This document shows positions 6,430 to 16,530 of a stretch of 33,478 bases of DNA, in pieces; positions within the stretch are counted from its first letter, which is position 1, and the number at the start of each line of letters is the position of its first letter. A model generated the notes under the pieces. The model was not told where the DNA came from. It was given only the letters and a program-made list of their open reading frames with translations, and did not search any database. This DNA is from Emiliania huxleyi CCMP1516 (taxonomy: Eukaryota > Haptophyta > Isochrysidales > Noelaerhabdaceae). Location: contig NW_005197802.1 in assembly GCF_000372725.1 (NCBI RefSeq), positions 1 through 33,478 on the forward strand, given 5' to 3'. Position numbers and translations under genes: made by a program.

Positions 6430-9182
6430 CTACCACTCGCATCGCTCATAATCCTTCAGGAAAACGCCGAACGGCGGCTTCGGCTCCTCGCCCGCCTGCT
6501 GCCGCCGCAGAGGCGCGATGATCGGGTCGAGCACCCGCGCCGCCGCGTCGATCTCGTCGATCGGCGTCTGGAAGTTGTGCACCGAGTGGTCGGCGGCGGC
6601 GCGCTCCGCCGGCTTCTCGTCGTTGATCCACCCCGTGTCCACGGCGGTCATGTAGATGCCGCACTTGGCGTAGTCGGCCGCGCTGGTGCGGGTCATCATG
6701 TTGAGCGCCGCCTTGGCCATGTTGGTGTGCGGGTGCGTTGGCTGCTTGTACTGCGGAGATGGGGAGCGGGGAGGGGTCAAGAGGAAGGAGGCAGGCGCGC
6801 GGAGGGGCGATGCTCGAGAACGCGCCTTGTAGAAACGGCCCTCCATCGCGCTGACGTTGACGATGAACTTGAGCACGCCGCCGTCCGCCGTCGCCTGCAT
6901 GAAGGCCTTGAGCCGCCCGTTGATGATCGACGGCGCGAGCGAGTTGATGGCGAGCACCTATCGCAATCGTGTCACGCTCACCGCAGCCGCGACGCGCTCG
7001 GCAAGGCGAGAGCTCCTGGCGAACACCTCTGCCATCTCCGCAGTGCTCACCTGCACGGCGCGACCGGGAGGGGCTGGGTGGGAAACGGGTGGGCGCGGCG
7101 GGGCGGGGAGAGGTGCGAGGGGGTAGGGCGCGGGTGCCGGCGGCAGAGAGGCGGCGGGAGAGGCGGCGGCAGCGGAGGCGGCGGCAAGGGCGGCGTTCTC
7201 TCGCCTCCTCAAGCTTGAGCGTCCACGAGTTCCGCCCGCGCAGGTCGAGCTGCTGGCCCAAGTCGCAGTTCCCGTCGGTGGCGCCGCGAGGGAAGGCTGC
7301 GTCGTCACGCGTCGCATCTCCGGGAGCGACGGGAAGCATCGCCATCACCGCGCTCGCGCCGGCGCCCGCCGCGCCACCCAAGCTCATGCTCATCCCCGGG
7401 ACGATCGCCTCGCCCGCCGCCCCCGCCGGAGAGCGCTGCGCCGTCGGCATCAGCGCGGCGGGTGCGCCGCCCGCCTCGCCGCCGCCCGCCTCGCCGCCCT
7501 CGCTCCCGCCGGCCGCGCCCGCTGCGCTGTCGACGATGGCGGCGGGCTCGGCTCCGCCAGCGGCGGCGGCAGTGGCGGCGACGGCGGCGGCGACGGTGCG
7601 GTGCGCGGCGGTGAGCCGCACCACCGCGGGCGGGTCGGACTCGCGGGGCACCTGCAGGAGGGGTCCGGGCCAGCTGAAGGGAAGGGCCCGGGAAGGGCGC
7701 GGGAAGGGCCCGGGAGGTGTCCTCGGCGCCTCGGCTGCGACGAGCGGGAGGTAGTACTGCGGCGGGCGGCGGACCGTCTGGCAAGCGTTGTTGACTATGA
7801 CGTCTAGCCGCGGCACGAGGGAAGGCAGCGCGTCGCACAGCGCCTCGAGCCCCGTGAGGTCGCGGAAGTCGGCGCCGACGACGTGCAGCCGCTCCGCCCA
7901 GTCGGCGGCGTCTGCTTCGCCGGAGAAGCGGCGCGCCTGACTCACCGCCACGCGTGAGGGGTCACGCCTCGGCTATGCCTCGGCTGTATCTCGGCTGTAT
8001 CTCGGCTGTACCTCGGCTGTACCTCGGCCCGCCCGCCACGCGTGAGGCGGCCGCTGCGCGCGACTCACGGGCCCGCCGCGCTGCGAGGGGAGAGGCGCCG
8101 CTATATCTCGGCTATGTTTCGACTCGCAGGCCGCCGCGCTGCGAGGGGAGGGGCGCTGCGAGGGGAGGGGCGCTGCGAGGGGAGGTGCGCGCCGCGTCGG
8201 TCGGGAAGCGCGTGGTTGCGACGACCGTCGCGCCGCACCGCAGCAGCTTGAGGACGATCCGGAAGCCGATCTTCATCCGCCCGCCCGTCACCAGCGCGAC
8301 GCGGCCGCGCAGGTCGCACCTGCAGCACCGTTCGTTCTCTCGATCAGAGACTTCACCAAGCAGCGCGAGGCCTCGCGCGGAGCAGGGCGCGCACCGCTCC
8401 TCGCGCTTCCGCCAGTTGAGCTCGGCGCACGGCGGGCAGAGCGAGGCGTAGAAGGCGTGCAGCTCTCGGTACGGCGCCTTGCAGACATAGCACGACTGCG
8501 CAAAGTGCAGCGTCGCCGCCGGCGCCTCGGGAAGCGCTTGCCCCCCCGCCGTCGCCGCAGGCCCGTCTGGAAGCCTCGCGACCGCCGCCGGCGCCGCCGC
8601 AGCGCGGTCGTCGAGGCGGGCGACGTCGGTGCTCGGGCCGCCGAGCAGGCGGGGGCCTGTGCGTGGGCGGCGGCGCGAGGGCGCGAGGGGTGCGATGGGG
8701 TGCGAGGTGGGTGTGGCAAGCATGTGCTTTTGTCTGGGTGGGTGGGTGTTCGCACCGCCCTCGTCGGCGCCCTCGAGGGCGAGCTGGTCGAGGCGAGCGA
8801 GGCGCTCAGCCCGGAGAACGCGGTGGTTGAGCGCGTCGCGGTCCATCTGTCGCAGCCGCTCCTCTGGGTCCAAACCGTCCAGCCGCGTGCCGCCGCCGCC
8901 GCCCTTCTTCGGGTTGCCGCGCCTCCGGCCGCCGCCGCCGCCGAGGAGCTCCTCTGCGAGTGGGCCGATCGCCTGGCGCAGAGCCTTGAACGGCAGCGAG
9001 CGGAAGAGCGTCAGGTCGGCCGCGACCGCGTTCAATGTCTCAATCGTGATCTCCAAGTCTTGATCGTCGATGCCGCCGAGCACGCTGTGCACTGGCGTGC
9101 ACGGTGGTGCGGCGGCAGCCGGCTCGGGCTCGCCGTCGCTGGACTCATCGCTGGAGCCCTCCACGGCGAGTCCGGCGAACAT
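6430..9182 (-). CDS. Zinc-ribbon short-chain dehydrogenase/reductase (seven exons)
   Basis: The proposed model is complement(6430-6750, 6826-6957, 7027-7050, 7205-7651, 7742-7936, 8193-8656, 8756-9182), 669 residues. The N-terminal part is variable. Next comes a C-x2-C...C-x2-C ribbon (CYVCKAPY...LCPPCAELN), then a Rossmann start VALVTGGRMKIGF. The DVIVNNACQTVRRPP block, GQQLDLRGRNSW, INSLAPSIINGRLK and TAVDTGWINDEKP follow. These pieces occur in this order in a known group of SDR proteins with an N-terminal ribbon. The usual catalytic Tyr of YxxxK appears to be replaced (TNMAK), so the chemistry is uncertain. Three introns start with GC (8192, 7204, 6825). One exon is only 24 nt. Several introns hold tandem repeats. 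The substrate is unknown. Confidence 0.8.
7937..8192 (-). repeat. Intron filled with tandem repeats (11-bp and about 18-bp units)
   Basis: Within this intron of the SDR gene, 7968-8022 holds five 11-bp units close to CTCGGCTGTAT. Positions about 8138-8186 hold three copies of an 18-bp G-rich unit (GCGCTGCGAGGGGAGGGG). The intron reads GC...CAG on the minus strand. It joins TRFPTDAA to RRFSGEAD, which matches the expected SDR sequence. Confidence 0.7.
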
Positions 9183-9447
9183 GGTGGGGCGGAAGGAGAG
9201 TGGGTAGGGTGGCAGAAGGGCTGGCGAGAGCGGAGGCAGAGCGGAGGACAGGCAGGACCGGCACCCGCGTTTCTTCTTTTCGGCGCGATCAAGCAATACC
9301 ACGGGCCTTACTCACACGAATTTTAGGCCAGCAAGAAATGACAACTTTCGAGAAGAAGGTAAGCTCGTCGATCTCAAGTGCGCTCCAGGCACCAACCAGG
9401 GAGACAAGTAATTCCGACATGAACCGTGTAAGAATTGGGCACATGTT

Positions 9448-10782
9448 TCAGAACATGGAGCGGAGCCGGCCGAGCAGTGCCGCCTCACCCTCCGGCACGG
9501 CGGCCTCCGCCGGTACCTCCGCCTCGAGAGGGTGGTAGTGCGCCGCGATGGCGCAGATGACCGACAGGTTCAGTGGCAGGTCTGGCGGCGGCATCGGCGT
9601 GCCCGGCAGGCTGAGCGCCTTCTCGACGGGCGCCGTCAGGGAGAAGCGGAGAGGCGCGACGCACTCCGCCGGCAGCGCCGCCACGTCGGACTTGCGGATG
9701 TGGAAGAGCTTGAGCGCCCACTGCGGCAGCGCGACGTGCCGCGAGACGACGAGCTGCAGGTAGTAGTTCTTCTCCCGGTTGATGAGCGGCCAGTAGCCAA
9801 AGGCGCCGGGGTCGGCGTGCACCGCCGCGCGCTCACACGCCTGGCTCCACGGCTGCGCCACGCACTCAAAGTAGAGGCACATCGAGTAGTGGCCGTAAAA
9901 CTTGAGCCGGAGGTCCTTGACGTTGTTCGCCGCAACGAGGGCCGGGTAGGTCGTGTACGCGTCGGCCTCCATCTCCGAGAGGACAGCCTTCGACCAGCCG
10001 CGGTAGCCGAGCACCTAATAGACGATCCATCCTTCACTAGGCGCTGAATAACAGGACGGCCTCATCCCAGCCGCGGGTGGCTGGAGCGCCGCGTTGAGCA
10101 GCCGGTCGTAGTCGTCTCCGGTGCTGACCAACATCGCGGCGAGGTGCGGGTTGGTCTTTTGCCAGAGCCAAAAGGACGAGTTCATCTGCAGCTTGCGCAG
10201 CAGAAAGGTGTCGAGCAGCTCGCCGACAGTCATCTTGGCCGCCTTGGCCGCCATCGCCCCCGCGAGCTGCAGGTGGAGAGAGTGGTAGGACCACTCCTCA
10301 CCCGGCGAGGCGCGCCACGGGCCGCGATCGTAGATCTCGCGCGCGCACTCCTCCGGCGTGTACTTGGTTGCATTGCCCAGAGGCGGCGGCGTGAGGTCGA
10401 GGCAGGGCATCCCACACGACGAGAAGTCGTCGCTCACGAGTCCCGACGTGAGGGTGAGCAAGTGCCGGAGGGTGACGGCGCTGCGGTTGTCGGCCGGATC
10501 AGATCGCCACCACGGAAACACGGCGTGGGCGGGTGTGTCGAATCCAAGATGCTTGGCCTGGACGGCGCCGGCGACGGCCAGCGCGGCCGGGAATTTGGAA
10601 GCCGACGCCATGACATTTCGAGTGGACATCGTGAACCCTCCCTTGGTGTAGGTGTGCGCGCGGCCGCTGGTTGTCCCCGCAGTAAACGCCATCTTTGGAA
10701 GGAAGGCGAATCGGTCCATCAAATGCTGGACGGGTGCCCAGTCCGCCGAGGCGAGAGCTCCAATCACGAAAACTGCCAGCAT
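9448..10782 (-). CDS. Beta-lactamase-family serine hydrolase, probably secreted
   Basis: There are two exons, about 10782-10072 and 10014-9448, giving about 425 residues. The N-terminus MLAVFVIGALASADWA looks like a signal peptide. The serine beta-lactamase/penicillin-binding fold is indicated by the SxxK motif at S60-K63 (MASASKFPAA) and the VTLRHLLTLTSGL block. The second motif appears as SYHS rather than the usual YxN. The C-terminal half (GYWPLINREKNYYLQLVVS) fits the end of the fold. Eukaryotic members are usually esterases or peptidases, so resistance to beta-lactams should not be assumed. The intron acceptor ends at 10015 (TATTAG). The donor is uncertain; a GC donor at 10071 gives a 57-nt intron and keeps the frame. 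Confidence 0.75.
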
Positions 10783-10805
10783 GAGGCCGCCTCGATTCGT
10801 CTTGT

Positions 10806-11357
10806 CTAATAAAGAATTTTAGAACGTCCCTCGCACAACACTGGACCTCCCTTGGGTTGTGTGTTTTCTTTCTTTCTTTCTGGGCACGGGACTGGCGCGC
10901 ACTGGCACTAACACAGGTACACCAAAAAAGAATTTTACAACAAAACTCCCTCGCACAACTAATATAAAGAAAAGAATTTGTCGTGAACAGAAGGCACGGG
11001 ACTGGCACTAACACAGGAATTTGAGGGCAGATGGCACGTTCTGGCGCGCACTGGCACTAACACAGGTACACCACGGGAGCCGCCTAAGCGACTCCTGCGA
11101 GGCTCTGCAAACAGAATTTGTGCTGGCTGCGTGCCGTCCTCCCATCTCTCCCGGGCGCGCTCCGTGTTTTCTTTCTCCCCTCTGTGCTCTGATTTCTTCT
11201 CCTCTCTCTTCTCTCCCCCTCTCCTCTTCGAGGCCGACTACCAGAAAGAGAACGGGAAAAAGCGTGCAAGGACTGGTCTCTAGGGTTCGGGGAAGGACAA
11301 AGAATAGAAAACCGGACGATACGGATTCCCTTACACAACTGTAAAGAAAAAGGCGAA
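10806..11357. repeat. AT-richer intergenic region with dispersed short repeats
   Basis: No gene was recognised. The 17-mer ACTGGCACTAACACAGG occurs three times (10901-10917, 11001-11017, 11050-11066). Two copies are preceded by GGCACGGG and two by CTGGCGCGC. AGAATTT-containing segments recur at 10812, 10927, 10973 and 11112. A pyrimidine tract lies at about 11185-11230. The region is upstream of the hydrolase gene and may include its promoter. Confidence 0.5.
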
Positions 11358-12663
11358 TCACTTCCTTGCACATGAAATACACCACGCCCGCATCAGGCCG
11401 TACAAATCCGCCTCGCGCATCGAGATGGCCGCCCAGCGTGCTCGCAGCCGGAGCGAGCGGACCATGCGCGTGACCGCGGCGACGTGCAGCCTGAGGGAGG
11501 GCGTAGAGGATGTAGAGTGTAGAGCGCTGTAGAGCTGTAGAGATGTAGAGCGCTCTGGAGCGCTGTAGAGCTGTAGAGCTCTACATCCGCCGCGTGACGA
11601 ACTGCCTGCGTTGTAGAGCGATGTAGAGCGCGATTTTGCTGTAGAGTTTGTTGTAGAGGCTCTACAGCCAACCCGCCGGGAAGGCAGTGACTCAAAGAGG
11701 TCGAGTCGCACTAATGGGGTGTCTCCGAGCTTACTGGAGCTCTGATGGACGGCCCTGACTATCCCTGACACACAGAGAGTCACTCTGACGACACACAACA
11801 CCCTACAACTGCGTCATGACCAGCCTGCCATGCGTCGCCGGTGCCGCATTCGTCGCTGTGCTTCAGGCGGTGGACTGTCGGCTGCGAGGACGGTCGCATT
11901 TGCGCGAGGCGAGGCGAGCATTCAGACGCGTTGTCTGCGCCATGACTCGCGCCAGCGCGTGCGGGAGCTCCTGGCTGAGCGTTGAGTCCAGGCGAGTTGC
12001 GCTGGCCACTATCGCTACGCCGAGCCGAGCTGACGCGCCGAGGCGCCGGCCAGTCGCAGCCGTGAGGCATGCCACAGCAGCAGAGGCACCTGCCACCCAT
12101 TGGGCGGGCAGACAGAAGGCCAGGGCAGCACTGGCAAGTGCAACGCGCCTCATGTTGGAGAGCGACCGTGCCTCGTTCGCCGCTTATGATGTAGAGTTTG
12201 TTGTAGAGATTTCGTTGTAGAGCGCCTCTACATCGCTCTACAACGCAGGCAGTTCGTCACGCGGCGGATGTAGAGCTCTACAGCTCTACAGCGCTCCAGA
12301 GAGCTCTACAGCTCTACAGCTCTACAGCTCTACAGCGCTCTACACTCTACATCCTCTACACCCTCCCTCAGCGTGCAGCGTGAGGCCTGCCATTCGATGC
12401 CGGCGCGTGGGCACCTTCTTGGACACCACTGCAAACAGCTTGGCCATCAGATCAGGTGAGAGCTTGTGCAGCACGCTGCCGCCGTCACGCTGGCCGAGGA
12501 GGAGCAGCCGCTTGACACTCCAGTCGAACGGATGCATCGCCAGTCTCTGGTAGCGCTCATCCTTTTTGAGCGATGCGCAAGCATGTTTCAAGCAGGCTGC
12601 CTCTCTCAACGGCATGAAAATGAGCAGCCTGACGGCTCTGCTGAGGTCCTCAACGCGCAGCAC
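11358..12663 (-). pseudogene. Small gene of unknown function, broken by a foldback element
   Basis: On the minus strand, 12663-12372 reads MLRVEDLSRAVRLLIFMPL..., and 11482-11358 continues in the same frame (VAAVTRMVRSLRLRARWAA...) to a stop. The two parts would join into a 138-residue protein if the inserted element (11491-12371) and one copy of its 8-bp duplication were removed. The LLIFMPLREAACLKHACASL stretch resembles an F-box-like helix pair, but I am not confident. With the insertion, the frame runs into the repeat arm and stops at 12340. The N-terminus may lie further upstream, because an ATG at 12730 is in another frame. The intact joined frame is strong evidence that this was coding sequence. 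Confidence 0.55.
11491..12371. mobile_element. Non-autonomous foldback/MITE-like element (881 bp) with long inverted repeats
   Basis: The element begins CTGAGGGAGGGCGTAGAGG and ends with the complement, CCTCTACACCCTCCCTCAG. It is bordered by perfect 8-bp duplications CGTGCAGC at 11483-11490 and 12372-12379. The arms are about 180 bp each (11491 to about 11665; about 12190 to 12371) and consist largely of an 8-bp subrepeat GTAGAGCT and variants. The roughly 520-bp centre has no recognisable transposase. Eight-base duplications are typical of hAT (also P and Merlin) elements, but the ends do not allow a firm assignment. Confidence 0.8.
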
Positions 12664-13114
12664 CGCTCCGCGAGGAGTGCTTCACGCAAGGAGAGAGAGC
12701 GACGAGAGTGGGAAGATCGAGAGGTGGCATGAAGGTCGCCGCGAGAATTGGCGCGACACTGCGAGGAGTGGGCGAGCGCCATTGGGCGGCTCAGCCATAG
12801 GCACGTCGTAAGTAAGGAACGCGTTGTCTTGAAAGTAGGCGCGTTCTTTTCTTTTTCACAGCAGAGCCAGGCTCAGTAGGGCTGGATGCCAAGTACTCCG
12901 GTGTGAACGCACCTCAACCTCTCACAGGCCAGCGCACAGCGCCATAGGAGGTATTTTCTTCTCAATAACAAGGCTGTGAAGAAAGGCTACCGCCCCGCTC
13001 GTACCTCGCGGGGCTATCGCTCAGAACTACGCCGCCAAATGAATTCGAATACCGCGCGACGAGACCCCAGCTCGTCATAAAGCCCGAAGGCCCAGCGGCA
13101 GCCTCTTCGCGCTC
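12664..13114. other. Intergenic region upstream of the MFS transporter gene
   Basis: This 451-bp stretch has no convincing gene. It should hold the 5' ends of both divergent transcripts, the broken minus-strand gene and the plus-strand transporter. A T-rich patch (about 12845-12860) and an A/T patch (about 12950-12970) are the only notable compositional changes. Confidence 0.35.
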
Positions 13115-15564
13115 ATGCCGACACCTCGCGCCTGCTGCTCTTCCTGCGCCTCCCTCAACTGGAACGCGCGGCTGGCGCTCATAGTGTCGCCAATCAACAT
13201 GGTTGGCGTCGGGTTGACAGAGTCTACGATGACGGCCTTTGCGTTCCTCATCACCCGCAGCAACTTCCTGGTCGGCCTCTCGTCCACGGTATCTGGCCTC
13301 GCGCTGCTGCTCGTTGCTCCGTGTGCAGGATGTCTCGCGGATCGAGTCGGCAGGCAGGCCGTCCTGCGGCTCGCGAGCGCGCTGGCCGTGCTCTCCGCCG
13401 CCTGGGTCTTTGTGTGGCTCTTGTACTTTCAGCCGCACACCAGCGACCGCACCTGCTACGCGCTGCTCCTCGGCTCGCAGTTCCTGGGCGGCCTGCGGCG
13501 CGGCATCCAGCAGCCCGCCTTTGATGCAATCTTCGGCGACTCGGTCGCGAGCGGCCGCCGCTCTCAGATCTACTCGTGGCTGTCGTCGCTGAGGAAGTTG
13601 GGCCTCGCGTGCGGGCCCGCGACGGCCGCGGTGCCGCCTCAATCAGCATGGCCCTCGCGGCTCGAGCCGCGGCGATTGAGGGCCACCGTGTGAGTAGGCA
13701 ATCTTCTTTGCGCGGGGCGACAGCTGGACAGAGGTGCAGCAGGTTGCGTGTCGGGTCCGGTTGCCTTCTGCACATGACCCCAGTGGCACGCCCCCACATA
13801 GCCGGAGCTCGTCGCCGTGCTCCTCGCCGGCGCCGCCGTGCGGCTCGTGCCTGCCGCGCTGCTGTGGCTCTTCCGCGACGAGCGCTCCCTCGGCCAGGAG
13901 CGCGGCGTAGAGGCACCTCCGAGGCGCCTCTGAGACCTTTGCGACACCTCTAACACACCTCTGGGACGCCTCTGTGACACTCCCCACCCCTCGCGCTGCT
14001 TCCGCCGTCCTCGCGACCTGCGTTCTGCCATTCGCCTCCTCCCTTTGCCAGGAGAGCGAGGGGCTCCACACCGCGCCTCTCTCCCGCGCCGAGAGCCACG
14101 GCAGCGCAATCCCGGCGGAGGCGGGGGCGGCGGAGGCGGGCGCGGCGCATGCGGCGGGCGAGGCGGCCTCTTCGGCAGGCGCGGGCGTGGCTGCGGGGGC
14201 CGGACAGGTCGGGTCGGAGGCGCCGCCGCATCGCCGTCGGTCAGCCAGGTGCTGCACGCTTCCGAGACACTTCCGAGGCACTTCCGAGGCACTTCCGAGG
14301 CACTTCCGAGGCACTTCCGAGGCACTTCCGAGGCACTTCCGAGGCACTTCCGAGGCACTTCCGAGGCACTTCCGAGGCACTTCCGAGGCGTCCTGCGGTC
14401 CGGGACACGTCCATGACACGTCGAACAGGACACGTCCATGACACGTCGCGCAGGCTCGGCCCGCAGCACGTGGCCCCGCTGATCGCGGTCGCCGACCTGA
14501 CGGGCAAGCTCGCCTCGGGCCTCTCGATGCGCTTCTTCTCGCTCTACTTTTGGCGCGAGCTCGGGCTGCCGCCCACGGTGCCGACGCACACCTCCGAGCC
14601 AACTACCGAGCCACTACCGAGCCGCTACCTAGCCGCTTCCGGCGACACGCCAACCGACACGGCCGCCGCCACGCCCCCACGCCCCCTCCGCAGGTTGCGA
14701 TGCTCATGCTTGTCGGTAACAACCTCGGCTCCGCCGCGTGGACGATCGCGCTGCAGCGGCTCTCGCTGCGCATCGGCCGCCGCCTCGAGCCAGCGGTCGC
14801 TGCCTGTGCGTCGGCTCCTCACGCCCTCCTGACGGGAGTAGGGCGCGTCTCCACCATCCTGCTCGTCAAGAGCTGCGGCGTCTCCCTCCTTGTCGTGGCG
14901 CGCCCTTCCCTCTCCGCCACTGGGGCGCGTCAGTGACTCGTCCGCGACCCGTCCACGACACGGCCTGCAGGTGGCGCTCTGCCCGCTGCAGGAGCCGCGC
15001 CTCATCCTCCCGATCTGCCTGCTGCGCTCTTGGCTCATGAACTCGACTCTCGCTCTCTCGAAGAGCGTGCTCAACGACTACGTCCCCAAGCGGCACCGCG
15101 CCAAGTGGGCCTCGCTCGAGAGCGTCAACACCTCCACTTGGGCAGGCGAGATCCAGCCGAGCTCCAGCCGAGCTCCAGCCGAGCTCCAGCCGAGCTCCAG
15201 CCGAGCTCCAGCCGAGATAGCGCTGCTCGACCTCTCACAGGCACGCACCCTCACACCTGCAGGCTCGGCCGCTCTCGGTGGGCTGCTCTCGGACCGGATC
15301 GGGTACCGACACACGTTCCTAGTCACGGCGGCGCTCCAGGCGGTGGGCGTGCTCTTGTACACGCCGCTCGCATCGCTGGTCGCCGCCGAAGCCGCGCCGC
15401 CCAAGCGCGCCCGCGCGAGCACCGCGGCCGAGCCTCGCGCATGCGGGGCAGGTTCCTCCTTTTCCGCTCCGCCTCGTCAGCCCGCTCGCGCCGCACCGCT
15501 CGCGGCGCCCCTGCTGAGGGCCGACGGAACCACTCGGAGCGTGGGCGACCACGCGCCCGAATGA
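13115..15564 (+). CDS. Major facilitator superfamily transporter (eight exons)
   Basis: The proposed model is join(13115-13630, 13802-13906, 14052-14248, 14454-14577, 14694-14775, 14842-14891, 14971-15145, 15263-15564), 516 residues, with all joins in frame. Motif A of MFS proteins appears twice: GCLADRVGRQ at residues 72-81 and GGLLSDRIGYRH in the last exon. Many hydrophobic spans surround them. A Gly/Ala-rich acidic loop between the halves is encoded by the third exon. By family it is a membrane carrier with about 12 helices; the substrate cannot be inferred. Two introns start with GC (14776, 15146), and the others are GT-AG. Most introns contain tandem repeats of about 11 bp. The start Met at 13115 precedes the first hydrophobic span by about 20 residues, which is reasonable. 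Confidence 0.8.
14249..14453 (+). repeat. Intronic 11-bp minisatellite (TTCCGAGGCAC)n in the MFS gene
   Basis: Positions 14260-14380 hold eleven head-to-tail 11-bp units, ten identical and the first with one change, plus a partial unit. The rest of the intron holds two near-copies of a GGACACGTCCATGACACG segment. The intron is GT-AG, and its removal joins RRSA to RLGPQHVAPL in frame. Confidence 0.85.
15146..15262 (+). repeat. Intronic 11-bp minisatellite (CGAGCTCCAGC)n in the MFS gene
   Basis: Positions 15147-15212 hold six 11-bp units, five identical and the first with one change. They start at the 5' splice site itself. The intron is GC-AG; removing it gives the expected TWAGSAALGGLLSDR sequence. 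Confidence 0.85.
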
Positions 15565-16530
15565 CGCGTCAGGTGTTCGAAGTACATATGTGATATGCAA
15601 GAGAGACACTCACTCAAAAAATAGTGGTATGCTCAGACACCCGCGCTCCGCTCTACGGTCTCTATTTTTCGGCTACCTGTCCAATATGTGCGCGGCGCGC
15701 GCGCAGCGAGTGCCGCCACGCCCCCCGCCCTTACCACCCTTCTTTTCGTTGAGCCCTTGCCACTGCGCTTTGCATGTATGTGGCGGCTGGCGCTCGAGCT
15801 GCGTTGCGCCCGTGCATCACGCAATCGCCCGGCCGCGGTACGGCGCAGGCAACATCACGAGTGATATTATGAGCAGGCGGACATCGCTTCCAGGGAGGGG
15901 GGCGCGCTTCTCTGCACGCCCCACCCCCCCCCTAGCATGTGGTGAAGCCTCTGGGGGGGGTCGGACCCCCCCCCTAGCATGTGGTGTGCAGAGAAGCGCG
16001 CCCCCCCCCCTGGAAGCGATGTCCGCCTGCTCTATGTCGCCTCTCCTAAGATTTTCCGTTTCTCCCAGTCCAAGAAAATGAATCTCGCCGCTTCAAACAA
16101 GCGATTGTGCCGACCACATGCAAGCGGGCACGCCGACGACGGGGCACACGCTCACACATGCCACTCGCGGGGAACAGATGGGAACACGAGCGAGATTTCA
16201 GCGAGATTTTACACGTGCGAGCTCTCCAGTAACACACACGCTCCCAAGTCCCACAAGTGCCAAGATGCAAGAAGCAAGAGCTCTCGCACCCATGAAACAG
16301 ACCAAGGTCCAAGGTAAGGGGATGAGTGGTTCTTTTTTACCGCGGCGACCTGCGTGCCGACACGCTCGGATCCGCTCGGAGTCAGCGTCCGAGTCACTGC
16401 AGGGGGCCACGCGCGCCCGAATGACCGAACGACTAAACACAAACACAATAAACACTCAGTCACTCCTCTCTCACGACTCACTCAGACGTATACGATGAGT
16501 ACGGCTGTGCGTAGTCAGACGGTCGCCCCT
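15565..16530. other. Intergenic region with no recognised gene
   Basis: This 966-bp region lies between the 3' ends of the convergent transporter and ankyrin/MYND genes. Apart from the palindromic element at 15871-16032, I see only short ORFs without family features. No tRNA cloverleaf was found on either strand. Confidence 0.4.
15871..16032. repeat. Palindromic repeat element (162 bp) with about 47-bp arms
   Basis: The arm 15871-15917 (GAGCAGGCGGACATCGCTTC..., ending TCTGCAC) is nearly perfectly complementary to 15986-16032. The loop contains two direct copies of CCCCCCCCTAGCATGTGGTG. TAT sits at both outer edges (15868-15870, 16033-16035), a possible 3-bp target duplication. It may be a small foldback element, or an assembly/cloning artefact. 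The long C and G runs make exact lengths unreliable. Confidence 0.65.

Noticed and set aside
11816..12220. 134-codon ORF inside the foldback element
   Set aside because: It ends within the inverted-repeat arm, has no recognisable domain and is arginine/alanine-rich as expected by chance in GC-rich DNA.
14260..14390. Regular repeat array considered as CRISPR
   Set aside because: The 11-bp units are directly adjacent, with no spacers, and lie in a eukaryotic intron.
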